Below, piece by piece: positions 26,887 through 34,900 of a DNA stretch of 64,000 bases (positions are counted from its first letter, which is position 1; each line of letters starts with the position of its first letter). The stretch lies in contig NZ_CP133019.1 of assembly GCF_030866805.1 (NCBI RefSeq), positions 2,666,001 to 2,730,000 on the forward strand. Direction: 5' to 3'. The notes below the pieces were generated by a model that made no database searches, was not told where the DNA came from, and saw only the letters and a list, made by a program, of their open reading frames with translations. Made by a program: the position numbers and the translations under genes. The stretch is from Microbacterium terrisoli. GTDB taxonomy: Bacteria; Actinomycetota; Actinomycetes; Actinomycetales; Microbacteriaceae.

Positions 26887-27402
26887 TCAGGCCGCGGACT
26901 CCTGCTTCTCGCGCAGCGCGTCGACCGTGCGGACGGCCTTCGTGGGAAGCGCGTTGAAGACGTATGCCGCCTTGGTCATCGTGGCCTTCATCGCACCGGC
27001 GAGCTTCGCCAGCAGGACTTCACGGCTCTCGAGATCGGCGAGCTTGGTGACCTCTTCCGGGCTCAGGGGGGCACCGTCGAAGTAGCCGCCCTTGATGACC
27101 AGAAGAGGGTGCGCCTTGGCGAAGGCGCGCAGACCCTTCGCGACGGCGACCGGGTCGCCGTGCACGAATGCGATGGCCGACGGACCCTTCAGGTCGTCGT
27201 CCAGCGCCGAGATCCCCGCCTTGTTGGCGGCGATCTTGGTCAGCGTGTTCTTCACCACGGCGTATTCCGCGTCCTGACGAATGCTGTTGCGAAGCTCCTT
27301 GAGCTCCGCAACCGTCAGACCGCGGTACTCAGTGAGCAGAACGGCAGTCGAGTCCTCGAAGTTCTTCGCGAGCTCGGCGACCGCCTGGTCCTTCTGCGCC
27401 AT
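26887..27402 (-). CDS. rplJ: 50S ribosomal protein L10
   Basis: L10 anchors the L7/L12 dimers on the ribosome and, in complex with them, usually represses its own mRNA. The 171-residue protein has [37 protein letters not shown] and the C-terminal helix that binds L12. The ATG at 27402 is preceded by AAGGAGT; longer readings upstream are inside the leader. It is separated from rplKA by about 14 kb, unlike the usual contiguous order. Confidence 0.98.
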   Translation of the reverse strand: MAQKDQAVAELAKNFEDSTAVLLTEYRGLTVAELKELRNSIRQDAEYAVVKNTLTKIAANKAGISALDDDLKGPSAIAFVHGDPVAVAKGLRAFAKAHPLLVIKGGYFDGAPLSPEEVTKLADLESREVLLAKLAGAMKATMTKAAYVFNALPTKAVRTVDALREKQESAA

Positions 27403-27423
27403 GGCCACTCCTTGTCTATGCTC

Positions 27424-27505
27424 CACGCTCCGCGGTGGCGGAGCGTGAGCCGCAGACCCCCGGCTCCTGGCAAACAAAAACGCTCCGGCGCAAGCGCACG
27501 GAGCG
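27424..27505 (-). promoter_or_regulatory. rplJ leader: attenuator hairpin with T-tract plus second hairpin
   Basis: On the minus strand, CGCTCCG (27499-27505) pairs with CGGAGCG (27481-27487), with extra GCGC pairing inside and a bulged base, and is followed at once by TTTTTGTTTG (27471-27480). This is a textbook intrinsic terminator lying in the 5' leader of rplJ. A second perfect 10-bp hairpin with a GGTG-type loop is at 27424-27447, just before the ribosome site. The arrangement resembles L10-leader regulation, in which L10-(L12)4 controls read-through or translation. Alternatively the T-tract hairpin is only the terminator of the pterin dehydratase gene upstream. Confidence 0.75.
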
Positions 27506-27683
27506 ATCCAATCGTTCGGTGTCACCTGCGCGGGCCTCTGCTCAGCAGTGCTTCGATCGTCATGCTCGCGCACGACGATGACCGGCGGTCTTCGGTTGAC
27601 TCCAGCTTATGGGATGCCGGCGGTTCCCCCAAATCGCCGGCGGCGCCTCCTCCACAGGCGGACGGGCCTGCCGCGTCGTAGCC

Positions 27684-27983
27684 TCAGCCGGCGTGGATGC
27701 CCAGCTGGTCGGCCGCGCGAGAGATCGCGGCGGCCAGCGCGGCATCCTTCGCGGTCACTCCCCCCGAGTCATGGCTGGTCAGCAGCACCTGCACGCGGGG
27801 GTAGGTGACCGTCACATCGGGATGGTGGTTCGCGGCCTCGGCGAGCTCGGCGATCGCCGAGAACAGGCGGGCGCCGGTGGCGAAGTCCCCGGTCGCGAAC
27901 TGGGCGGTCACCGCATCGCCGTCGAAGCGCCAATGCTCGACCCCGTCGAACGCGCGGAACTGATCGGTCGTGAGGGTGTCCAT
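27684..27983 (-). CDS. 4a-hydroxytetrahydrobiopterin dehydratase-like protein
   Basis: A 99-residue pterin-4a-carbinolamine dehydratase (PCD/DCoH) family protein. The active-site block reads ANHHPDVTVTYPRVQVLLTS followed by HDSGGVT, with the two histidines and later histidine that form the catalytic site. Bacteria with this gene often lack aromatic amino acid hydroxylases; a link to molybdopterin enzymes has been proposed for PCD-like proteins. The ATG at 27983 is chosen as it begins the conserved N-terminus. It is divergent from the YqaJ-type gene. Confidence 0.9.
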   Translation of the reverse strand: MDTLTTDQFRAFDGVEHWRFDGDAVTAQFATGDFATGARLFSAIAELAEAANHHPDVTVTYPRVQVLLTSHDSGGVTAKDAALAAAISRAADQLGIHAG

Positions 27984-28081
27984 GTCACCGACCATGCCAC
28001 GACGCGCGCACAATGCAACCCCCTGCGACCGAAGACCGCGTCGCGCCGGGCACGAACCGGGCCTCGGCGTACGCTCGGAGA

Positions 28082-28708
28082 GTGACCCCCGAACTGGCCG
28101 ACCGCATCGTCGCGGACTCCCGCGACAGGGTGAGCTGGCTTCGGGCGCGGTCGCGCGGCATCACCGCCACCGACGTGGCGGCGCTCACGAGCGAACGAGC
28201 CATTGCCCGCGCCGCGCACACCAAGCTGCAGGGCAGTGGCTTCACCGGCAACGCCTACACCGACCACGGCCGGCGCCGTGAGCCCCAGATCGCGGCGTGG
28301 GTCGCCGCCACCCACGGCATCCAGCCCTCCTCTGCGCTCTTCCGCGCGGTCGTCGAGCCGCGGCACCTCGCCACCCCCGATGGTCTGATGCAGGATGCCG
28401 CGGGTCGCGTCACGCTCGCAGAGATCAAGACCACGAACAAGGCGTGGCGCAGCATCCCGCGCTCGTATCTTCGCCAGGTGTGGTGGCAGCAGCACGTGCT
28501 CGGGGCCGAGCGCACGCTCGTGGCCTGGGAACAGCACAGCGGGTTCGTGCCGATCGACGACGAGCCCCGCTGCGCGTGGGTCGACCGCGACGACGCCGAG
28601 ATCCGCTCACTCGTGCGGCTGGCCACGGCGCTCATCGACGAGCTGCACCGGCGCACCCACCCACAGCCGGCGCGCGAGGCGTATCGCGCCCTCGCGCTGG
28701 CCGACTGA
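28082..28708 (+). CDS. YqaJ-type viral recombinase / PD-(D/E)XK nuclease family protein
   Basis: A 208-residue protein with the nuclease layout of the lambda-exonuclease-like YqaJ family: YTDHGRRREPQIAAWVAATH (conserved Glu), ATPDGLMQDAAG (conserved Asp) and LAEIKTTNKAW (the E-x-K pair), then YLRQVWWQQHVLGAER. These are the expected metal ligands. A GTG start at 28082 fits the conserved N-terminus; a longer reading to 28013 has an unrelated tail. No phage genes surround it, so this looks like a resident chromosomal member of unknown function. Confidence 0.78.
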   Translation: MTPELADRIVADSRDRVSWLRARSRGITATDVAALTSERAIARAAHTKLQGSGFTGNAYTDHGRRREPQIAAWVAATHGIQPSSALFRAVVEPRHLATPDGLMQDAAGRVTLAEIKTTNKAWRSIPRSYLRQVWWQQHVLGAERTLVAWEQHSGFVPIDDEPRCAWVDRDDAEIRSLVRLATALIDELHRRTHPQPAREAYRALALAD

Positions 28709-28753
28709 CCGCGTTTCGACGCGCTGCGCTCGCTCAAGGATCGCTCCTCACCG

Positions 28754-28803
28754 ATAGTTGACATGGGTCAATCATCGATATATAGTTGACCGTTCTCAAC
28801 TAT
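28754..28803 (+). promoter_or_regulatory. Near-consensus promoter overlapped by MarR-type operator sites
   Basis: TTGACA (28758-28763), 17 bases, then TATAGT (28781-28786) is an almost perfect sigma-70-type promoter. The half-site ATAGTTGA occurs at 28754-28761 and again at 28782-28789; the second copy pairs with TCAACTAT (28796-28803) as an 8-bp inverted repeat with a 6-base spacer. The first copy overlaps the -35 box (with TTGAC/GTCAA symmetry) and the second overlaps the -10 box. The MarR protein encoded downstream is the obvious candidate ligand. This is the most AT-rich stretch in the window. Confidence 0.85.
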
Positions 28804-28891
28804 TGAGGAATGTCAACCATCTGCGCCGTCGTCGTCGCACGTCCTGAGCGCACCTCTTCCGATCACGCACTCGATCATCCGTAAGGAACCC

Positions 28892-30619
28892 ATGTCTGAA
28901 ACCGTCTCCCCTGCCGGCGCCCCGCCGGCGATGAACCACCGCCAGGTGCTCGAGGCCCTGTCGGGCCTGATCCTCGGCATGTTCGTGTCGATGCTGGCCT
29001 CCACCGTGGTCTCCAGTTCGCTGCCGGTCATCATCCACGACCTCGACGGCGACCAGGCTGCCTTCACCTGGGTCATCACCGCGACCCTGCTCACCACCGC
29101 GATCTCGACCCCCATCTGGGGTAAGCTCGCCGATCTGTTCAACCGCAAGTTCCTCTACCAGCTGGCGATCGTCGTGTTCGTGCTGGCCACGGCGGGCGCC
29201 GGGTTCTCGCAGAACCCCGAGATGCTCATCACATTCCGTGCGGTGCAGGGCATCGGCGCCGGCGGCCTCGCCGCCCTCAGCCAGGTCATCATGGCCGACA
29301 TCCTCAGCCCCCGCGAGCGCGGCAAGTACATGGGCCTGTTCGGCGCCGTGATGGCCGTCGCCACCGTCGGCGGCCCGCTGCTGGGCGGTGTGCTCACGGA
29401 CGCGTGGAGCTGGCGCTGGAACTTCTACGTCGCCCTTCCTGTGGCCATCATCGCGCTGATCCTCGTGCAGAAGACCCTGCGCCTCTCGCCGCACGCACGC
29501 CGCAAGGTCTCCATCGACTACACCGGCATCGTGCTGCTGTCGGCGGCGGTGTCGCTGCTGCTGATCTGGGTGTCGATCGCCGGCACCGCCACCGGGTTCC
29601 CCTGGAACAGCTGGCAGAGCTACCTCATGGTCGGGGGCGCGGCGCTTGCCACCGTGGTGTTCATCATCGTCGAGCTGCGCTCGAAGGAGCCGCTGGTTCC
29701 GCTGTCGATGTTCCGCAACCGCACCTTCACCCTCGCCGTGGTCGCCTCCATCTCCACCGGCATCGCGATGTTCGGCGCCTCGGTGTTCCTGAGCCAGTAC
29801 ATGCAGCTGGCCCGCGGCGCCACACCGACCCAGGCAGGGCTCATGACCATCCCGATGATCGGCGGCCTGCTCGTGGCATCCGTGCTCATCGGCTGGCTGG
29901 TCTCGAAGTACGGACATTGGAAGCCCTACCTGATCCTCGGCGGTGCGCTGCTGATCGCCGGCTCGTATCTGCTGTCCACGATCCACTACGACACGGACTT
30001 CGTTCTCGTCTCGCTCTTCATGTTCCTGCTCGGCGCGGGCGTGGGGATGACGATGCAGAACCTCGTGCTGATCGTGCAGAACACGTGCAAACCGAGTGAG
30101 ATCGGCGTGGCCAGCTCGGGCGTCACGTTCTTCCGCAGCCTGGGCGGCACGGTGGGCGTCGCGGTGATGGGTGCGGCCCTGGCCGCCAAGGTGACCGACC
30201 TCATGAAGGAGCACATGCCCGACCTCGTCAAGGCCATCATGAGCCTCGGCGACAAGGCCCCGTACTGGCAGGCGCAGCTGGCCAGCGGTGCGCTGCCGAA
30301 GGTGTCGGACATGCCGCACGCGCTGAGCACGATCATCGAGGACATCTACGCCCAGGGCATCTCGCACTCGTTCCTGATCGGCGTGCCGTTCGCCGTGGTC
30401 AGCCTGCTGGCCATCCTCTTCCTGCCGAACGTGTCGCTCACGCGCATGACCAACGACGAGCGTCTGCATGCCGGTGAGGCCGACCTCGCGACCGTCTCGG
30501 TCGAAGAAGGCATGAGCGTGCTGACGGCCACCGGGAGCATCGGCGTCGTGGACGAGGTGGATGCCGCAGCCGCGACATCCGGTCCCGCCGGCGACGCTCC
30601 GGGATCGAGCGGGCGATGA
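28892..30619 (+). CDS. EmrB/QacA (DHA2) family multidrug MFS transporter
   Basis: This 575-residue transporter has 14 hydrophobic segments, as in the DHA2 drug/proton antiporters. GKLADLFNRK is the loop 2-3 motif and AVMAVATVGGPLLGGVLTD is the antiporter motif C of helix 5. A predicted cytoplasmic tail of about 70 acidic residues follows the last helix. AAGGAA lies five bases before the ATG. The stop overlaps the marR start by four bases, and the shared promoter carries operator repeats, so expression is probably induced when the MarR protein binds a drug or metabolite. Substrate not known. Confidence 0.92.
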   Translation: MSETVSPAGAPPAMNHRQVLEALSGLILGMFVSMLASTVVSSSLPVIIHDLDGDQAAFTWVITATLLTTAISTPIWGKLADLFNRKFLYQLAIVVFVLATAGAGFSQNPEMLITFRAVQGIGAGGLAALSQVIMADILSPRERGKYMGLFGAVMAVATVGGPLLGGVLTDAWSWRWNFYVALPVAIIALILVQKTLRLSPHARRKVSIDYTGIVLLSAAVSLLLIWVSIAGTATGFPWNSWQSYLMVGGAALATVVFIIVELRSKEPLVPLSMFRNRTFTLAVVASISTGIAMFGASVFLSQYMQLARGATPTQAGLMTIPMIGGLLVASVLIGWLVSKYGHWKPYLILGGALLIAGSYLLSTIHYDTDFVLVSLFMFLLGAGVGMTMQNLVLIVQNTCKPSEIGVASSGVTFFRSLGGTVGVAVMGAALAAKVTDLMKEHMPDLVKAIMSLGDKAPYWQAQLASGALPKVSDMPHALSTIIEDIYAQGISHSFLIGVPFAVVSLLAILFLPNVSLTRMTNDERLHAGEADLATVSVEEGMSVLTATGSIGVVDEVDAAAATSGPAGDAPGSSGR

Positions 30620-31128
30620 TCACCTCCATCCGCACGGTGGCAGCTCCCGCCGAGGGGGCTGCCACCGGCGGCGCCGCGGGGGACGACCCCCGGCGGCTCG
30701 CCGTGCGCTCCCTCGAGGGCGCGTTCTCGCAGCTTTTCACCCAGCTGCGCCGGGTCTATGCGCAGGCGGCCGAAGCGGTCAGCCCCGGCATGATGCCGGG
30801 CACCTTCAAGGTGTTCACCGTCATCGAGCGGATGGGCTCGGTCACCGTCTCGACGCTGGCCGAGCGCATGGACTCCGACAAGAGCCTGATCAGCCGCTCG
30901 GTCAGCGAGCTGGAGGGGCTCGGCCTGATCGAACGCACCGCCGACCCCAGCGACGGGCGCATCCGCCTGATCAGCATCACCGCACTCGGTCGGAGCCGAC
31001 TCGAGTCGGTGCGCTACCCCTACATGGACCGCCTCGGCGACGTGCTGGACGAGTGGCCGGTCGAGCAGATCGACAGGCTCACCGTGCTGCTGCAGGCCCT
31101 GGCCTCCGGCGACGTGCCCGAGGCCTGA
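30616..31128 (+). CDS. MarR-family transcriptional regulator
   Basis: A 170-residue winged-helix protein with the MarR core: TFKVFTVIERMGSVTVSTLA, then the recognition helix (DSDKSLISRSVSELEGLGLI) and the wing (RTADPSDGRIRLISIT). The first 35 residues are an Ala/Gly-rich tail. It is translationally coupled to the DHA2 pump (ATGA overlap) and likely autoregulates the pair through the inverted repeats at 28754-28803. Regulation is inferred from the sites, not shown. Confidence 0.92.
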   Translation: MITSIRTVAAPAEGAATGGAAGDDPRRLAVRSLEGAFSQLFTQLRRVYAQAAEAVSPGMMPGTFKVFTVIERMGSVTVSTLAERMDSDKSLISRSVSELEGLGLIERTADPSDGRIRLISITALGRSRLESVRYPYMDRLGDVLDEWPVEQIDRLTVLLQALASGDVPEA

Positions 31129-31130
31129 CC

Positions 31131-32018
31131 TCACCCGCGCAGGACGCGACGGCCTTCCGACACGATCGCGTCGGCCACCGCATCCAACAGCGCAGAGCGC
31201 AGGTTCCACTGCTGCCAGTACAGCGGCACATCTGCCGGCGCGCCGCCCAGACGCACGAGAGACCCGTCGGCCAGCGCCGCGTCTGACTGAAAGAGCGGCA
31301 GCAGCCCCCACCCCATCCCCCGCAGCACCGCGCGTGCGAAGTCGTTGGAGGCGGGGACATAGTGGCGCGGCGGCTGCGTGTCGACGCCGCGGCCGCGCAG
31401 CCACTCACTCTGCAGATCGTCACGACGGTCGTAGTCCACGCGCACCGCTGCCGCCAGCGCCGCCGGCGTCACCCCATCGGCGAACCAGCGCGAGACGTAC
31501 TCAGGAGTGGCCACCGCCTCGTATCGCATCACCCCCAGCGGCACCACGCGGCAGCCGGCGACCGGCTGCGCACGCGAGGTCACCGCGCCCACCACGGTGC
31601 CGGACTCGAGCATCTCTGCCGTGAAGTCCTGATCGTCGCGGTGCAGTTCGAAGACGACCGGATGCTGCTGCACGAGCTGCGCGAGGGGCTCGAGGAACCA
31701 CGTGCCCAGCGAGTCGGCGTTCACCGCCAGTGCGACACTGAAGCGCACGTGGTCGTCGTCGACGCCCAGTTCACCGAGCGCATCGCGCTCGAGCAGGGCC
31801 AGCTGTCGGGCGAGGCGCACGACGGCGGCGCCGGCCTCGGTCGCGCGCGCAGGCTTCGCCCGGATCAGGCACACGCGGCCGAGCTGCTCCTCGAGCGCTT
31901 TGATGCGCTGACTGACCGCCGATGGGGTCACATGCAGGCGGCGCGCCGCGGCATCCAGCGTCCCTTCGTCGATCACGACGGCGAGGGTCTGTGCCAGTTC
32001 GACCGGAATGTGCATCAT
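31131..32018 (-). CDS. lysG: LysR-family regulator LysG/ArgP
   Basis: A 295-residue LysR-type regulator of the ArgP/LysG group. The N-terminal HTH is AAARRLHVTPSAVSQRIKAL, followed by EEQLGRVCLIRAKPARATEA, a signature of the group. In Corynebacterium glutamicum LysG activates the basic amino acid exporter lysE when lysine or arginine is high. Here the gene is divergent from a lysE homologue across 68 bases, the same arrangement. Its stop is only two bases from the convergent marR stop. Confidence 0.93.
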   Translation of the reverse strand: MMHIPVELAQTLAVVIDEGTLDAAARRLHVTPSAVSQRIKALEEQLGRVCLIRAKPARATEAGAAVVRLARQLALLERDALGELGVDDDHVRFSVALAVNADSLGTWFLEPLAQLVQQHPVVFELHRDDQDFTAEMLESGTVVGAVTSRAQPVAGCRVVPLGVMRYEAVATPEYVSRWFADGVTPAALAAAVRVDYDRRDDLQSEWLRGRGVDTQPPRHYVPASNDFARAVLRGMGWGLLPLFQSDAALADGSLVRLGGAPADVPLYWQQWNLRSALLDAVADAIVSEGRRVLRG

Positions 32019-32026
32019 AAGCCATG

Positions 32027-32064
32027 CTAATGGTGCTGCAGATATATGAGCTGTACTTCATTAG
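32027..32064. promoter_or_regulatory. Candidate LysG operator in the lysG-lysE intergenic region
   Basis: CTAATG (32027-32032) and CATTAG (32059-32064) form an inverted repeat centred between lysG and lysE, with AT-rich DNA (GATATATGAG) in the middle. LysR-type activators usually bind such spaced dyads in divergent promoter regions. This is a pattern-based call only. Confidence 0.5.
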
Positions 32065-32086
32065 TGAGGCCTTCTAGCGTGGAAGC

Positions 32087-32749
32087 GTGCTCTCGTCGTT
32101 GCTCGCCGGACTCGGTCTCGGCCTCTCGCTCATCGTCGCCATCGGCGCGCAGAACCTGTTCGTGCTGCGACAGGGCCTGCGACGCGAGCACGTGCTGGCC
32201 ATCGCCCTGGTGTGCACCGTGTCGGACGTTGTGCTCATCGTCGTGGGCGTATCGGGGATCGGGCTCATCCTGCACACGGCGCCGTGGCTGGCCGCGGTCA
32301 TGCGCTACGCGGGGGCGGCCTTCCTCGTGGTGTATGCGATCCTCGCGCTGAGGCGCGCGTGGCGGCCGAACGGCCAAGCGCTGCGGGTGGATGCCGCGGA
32401 CCCGACCGCGGGTCGGGCTGGCGTCGCCGCAACGGGTCGGACGGCGACGGCGACCACCGCGCGGCTGGCCCCCGTGCTGGCGACGTGCCTGGCGCTGACG
32501 TGGCTGAACCCGCACGTCTACCTCGACACGGTGTTCCTGCTCGGCTCGGTGTCTTCCACGCACGGCGACATGCGCTGGTGGTTCGCGCTGGGGTCCGCCT
32601 GCGCGAGCGCCCTGTGGTTCTTCACGCTGGCGTACGGTGCGCGGTACCTGGGCCGGTGGCTGTCGACTCGTCGGGCATGGCGCATCCTCGACGGCGTGAT
32701 CGGAGTCGTGATGCTGGCGCTGGCGACGAACCTCGTCGTGGCGGCGTGA
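32087..32749 (+). CDS. lysE: Lysine/arginine exporter LysE
   Basis: This 220-residue inner-membrane exporter of the LysE/ArgO family removes excess L-lysine and L-arginine. It has six hydrophobic segments; the opening LGLSLIVAIGAQNLFVLRQG is the family signature, and CLALTWLNPHVYLDTVFLLG is the conserved central helix. A 30-residue loop between helices 3 and 4 is Ala/Thr/Gly-rich. It uses a GTG start. Divergence from lysG supports the assignment. Confidence 0.95.
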   Translation: MLSSLLAGLGLGLSLIVAIGAQNLFVLRQGLRREHVLAIALVCTVSDVVLIVVGVSGIGLILHTAPWLAAVMRYAGAAFLVVYAILALRRAWRPNGQALRVDAADPTAGRAGVAATGRTATATTARLAPVLATCLALTWLNPHVYLDTVFLLGSVSSTHGDMRWWFALGSACASALWFFTLAYGARYLGRWLSTRRAWRILDGVIGVVMLALATNLVVAA

Positions 32750-32812
32750 GCGCCGCGGGGCTGCGCCGACGGGCCGACCGGGATGCGGGCGATGCCTGCG
32801 ATGATGGGCCGT

Positions 32813-33103
32813 ATGCGCCGGGTGCACGTGATCGTCTCGGGAGCGGTCCAGGGGGTGGGCTACCGTTACACGCTGCGCCTGGTCGCCGACGATGCCGGCG
32901 TCACAGGGTGGGTGCGCAATCGGCGTGACGGCACCGTGGAGGCCGAGATCCAGGGCACAGCCGAGCAGGTGGATGCCGTGCTCGCCTGGATGGCCGAAGG
33001 CCCGCCCGGCGCGCTGGTCGCCAGCGCGCATGTCGCCGACGCGCGTGTGTTGAAGCCCACAGCCCCCGAGACCGTCGGCTTCCAGGTGCACCCGACCGTG
33101 TGA
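32813..33103 (+). CDS. acyP: Acylphosphatase
   Basis: A 96-residue acylphosphatase that hydrolyses carboxyl-phosphate bonds. The catalytic arginine loop is GAVQGVGYRY and the catalytic Asn is in GWVRNRRDGTVEAEIQG. The ATG at 32813 begins the conserved first strand; an ATG ten codons earlier lacks support. It is followed by a tandem repeat tract that separates it from the convergent cox operon. Confidence 0.95.
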   Translation: MRRVHVIVSGAVQGVGYRYTLRLVADDAGVTGWVRNRRDGTVEAEIQGTAEQVDAVLAWMAEGPPGALVASAHVADARVLKPTAPETVGFQVHPTV

Positions 33104-33115
33104 GGCCCGCCCGCA

Positions 33116-33233
33116 GGGGCAGGTCGCGGGTGCAGAGGGGCAGGTCGCGGGTGCAGAGGGGCAGGTCGCGGGCGCCGAGGGGCAGGCCGCGGATGCCGAG
33201 GGGCAAGTCGCGGATGCCGAGGGGCAGGTCGCG
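33116..33233. repeat. 21-bp minisatellite, about 5.6 copies
   Basis: The unit begins GGGGCAGGTCGCGG and is 21 bases long, with units starting at 33116, 33137, 33158, 33179, 33200 and a partial one at 33221. Units 1 and 2 are identical; units 3-5 drift by two to four bases. It fills the gap between the convergent acyP and coxG genes and ends exactly at the coxG stop codon. It encodes no plausible protein. Confidence 0.95.
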
Positions 33234-34025
33234 TCAGCGGGAGCGACGGCGCAGCAGCAGGCCGAGCAGCAGGCCCGCGGCGAAGGCGATCGCCGGCGCG
33301 TAGCGCCGAAGGATGACCGGCATGACCGTGGACATGAGGTCGAGCTCGGCAGCCGGCGCCGGCGGCACCGGGTGCGGAGTCGGACGGGCGGCTGGAGCGG
33401 GAGTGCTCGCCGGCGCGCCCGCTTTCGCCGCGGTGGCGGGCTGCTCCGCCGCCGTCGGAGCGGACGGCTTCTTCGCGCCGGCGGCGGTGACCGGTGCGGC
33501 AGGGGCGGCGGGGTTCGTCCCGTCGTCGCCGACCGCCGCCGCATCGCCGCCGGACGCGCCCGCGGCATCCTCGCCCGACGCGGCTGCAGCAAGCTTCGCC
33601 GAGAAGCACTCGACGAACTGGCCGAGCAGCTTGTCGCTGATGTCCTGGATGACTCCACGCCCGAACTGGGCCGGCTTGCCGGTCACGGAGAGGTCGGTGA
33701 CCATGTCGATGGCGGTGCCATCGCCCTCAGCCACGATGTGCGCGGTGACCGTCGCCCCGGCGGTGCCGTTGCCGCGCTTGTCTTTTCCCTTGGCTTCGAC
33801 CACGACCTGGCCTGCTCCGGTGTCGCGCTCGATGAAGCGTCCCGTGCCGCTGTAGGTCATCGAGACCGGGCCGAGCTTGACCTTCACGGTGCCGGTGAAC
33901 TCGTCACCGTCCACACCGGTCAGCGCCGCCCCCGGCAAGCAGGGCGCGTACTCGTCCAGGTGGTCCAGTGCCTCCCACACCGCCTCGGGCGGTGCAGGCA
34001 CGACGAAGCGGTGCTCGAGCTTCAT
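33234..34025 (-). CDS. coxG: CoxG/SRPBCC-family protein with C-terminal membrane anchor
   Basis: A 263-residue protein. Residues 1-145 are the CoxG-type SRPBCC fold (MKLEHRFVVPAPPEAVWEAL; CLPGAALTGVDGDEFTGTVK; GKPAQFGRGVIQDISDKLLG). A 90-residue Ala/Pro-rich linker follows, then a single hydrophobic helix (YAPAIAFAAGLLLGLLL) ending in RRRSR, which would anchor the tail in the membrane. In Oligotropha, CoxG is thought to recruit CO dehydrogenase to the membrane. It overlaps coxM by four bases and is last in the operon. The 21-bp repeat begins at its stop. Confidence 0.9.
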   Translation of the reverse strand: MKLEHRFVVPAPPEAVWEALDHLDEYAPCLPGAALTGVDGDEFTGTVKVKLGPVSMTYSGTGRFIERDTGAGQVVVEAKGKDKRGNGTAGATVTAHIVAEGDGTAIDMVTDLSVTGKPAQFGRGVIQDISDKLLGQFVECFSAKLAAAASGEDAAGASGGDAAAVGDDGTNPAAPAAPVTAAGAKKPSAPTAAEQPATAAKAGAPASTPAPAARPTPHPVPPAPAAELDLMSTVMPVILRRYAPAIAFAAGLLLGLLLRRRSR

Positions 34026-34900
34026 CCGGCCGCCCCCATCATCGCGGCCACAACGGCCTTGCGGGTGAGCACTTCGGCCAGGTGCCGGCGGTAGGCGGGG
34101 TCGCCGTTCGCGTCATCGGGCGGGTTGGTCCCCTCGGCGACACCGGCCACCGCCGCACCGATCGCGGCCTCGGTGGCCACGTCGGTGCCCACGGCGATGC
34201 CGGCCAGAGCGGCTTCGGTCGCGGTGGCGCGCACCGGAACGGACGCCATGTTGGCCATGCCGATGCGGGCCTCGGCGATCGCTCCGTCCTGCACCCGGAC
34301 GGCCACAGAGACGCCGACCACCGGCCACTGCTGCGCCGTGCGGGTGAACTTCTCGTGGTGGGTGCCCCATCCTTCGCGTTTGGGTATGCGCACCTCGGTG
34401 AGGATCTCGTCCTCGCCCACGGCGGTCGTGAACAGGTCCTCGAAGAAGTCTGCGGCGGCGATCGTGCGGGTGCCTCCCGGTCCGACCACGACGAACTCGG
34501 CGTCCAGCGCCAGCGTGGGCGCCGGCAGGTCGGCTGCCGGGTCGGCGTGCACGAGCGCGCCGCCGAACGTGCCGCGGTGCCGGACCTGCGGATCGGCGAT
34601 CACCCGCGCCGCCTGGGTGATCAGTCCCGCGAAGCGCGCGACCAGCGGATCGTTCGCGACCTGGTGGTGCGTGGTCATCGCCCCGATCACCAGCGCATCG
34701 CCGTCTTCACGGATGCCGCGCAACGAGTCGATCCGGCCGAGGTCCACGAGCACCGACGGCGCCGCCATCCGCAGCTTGAGCACCGGGATCAGACTCTGCC
34801 CGCCCGCCAGCAGCTTGCCGTCGTCGCCGGCCTCGGCGAGAGCTGCCAGCGCCTCGTCGAGCGTCGTGGGTGCCGCATAGTCGAACGCCACGGGGATCAT
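34022..34900 (-). CDS. coxM: CO dehydrogenase-type FAD-binding medium subunit
   Basis: A 292-residue flavoprotein of the CoxM/xanthine dehydrogenase FAD-binding family. FAD-binding stretches are LLAGGQSLIPVLKLRMAAPS and VRHRGTFGGALVHADPAADL. It takes electrons from the CoxS iron-sulfur clusters and passes them to a quinone. Its ATG overlaps the coxL stop (ATGA) and its stop overlaps the coxG start, so the subunits are translationally coupled. Confidence 0.93.
   Translation of the reverse strand: MIPVAFDYAAPTTLDEALAALAEAGDDGKLLAGGQSLIPVLKLRMAAPSVLVDLGRIDSLRGIREDGDALVIGAMTTHHQVANDPLVARFAGLITQAARVIADPQVRHRGTFGGALVHADPAADLPAPTLALDAEFVVVGPGGTRTIAAADFFEDLFTTAVGEDEILTEVRIPKREGWGTHHEKFTRTAQQWPVVGVSVAVRVQDGAIAEARIGMANMASVPVRATATEAALAGIAVGTDVATEAAIGAAVAGVAEGTNPPDDANGDPAYRRHLAEVLTRKAVVAAMMGAAG

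Noticed and set aside
25153..27681. An 842-codon open frame opposite the MFS and rplJL genes
   Set aside because: It covers well-identified genes on the other strand and has no recognisable domain.
33116..33233. CRISPR array
   Set aside because: The 21-bp units are head-to-tail with no unique spacers.
32027..33658. Long minus-strand open frame across lysE, acyP and the minisatellite
   Set aside because: Its product is Arg/Pro/Ala repeats produced by translating the opposite strand of known genes and the 21-bp repeat.
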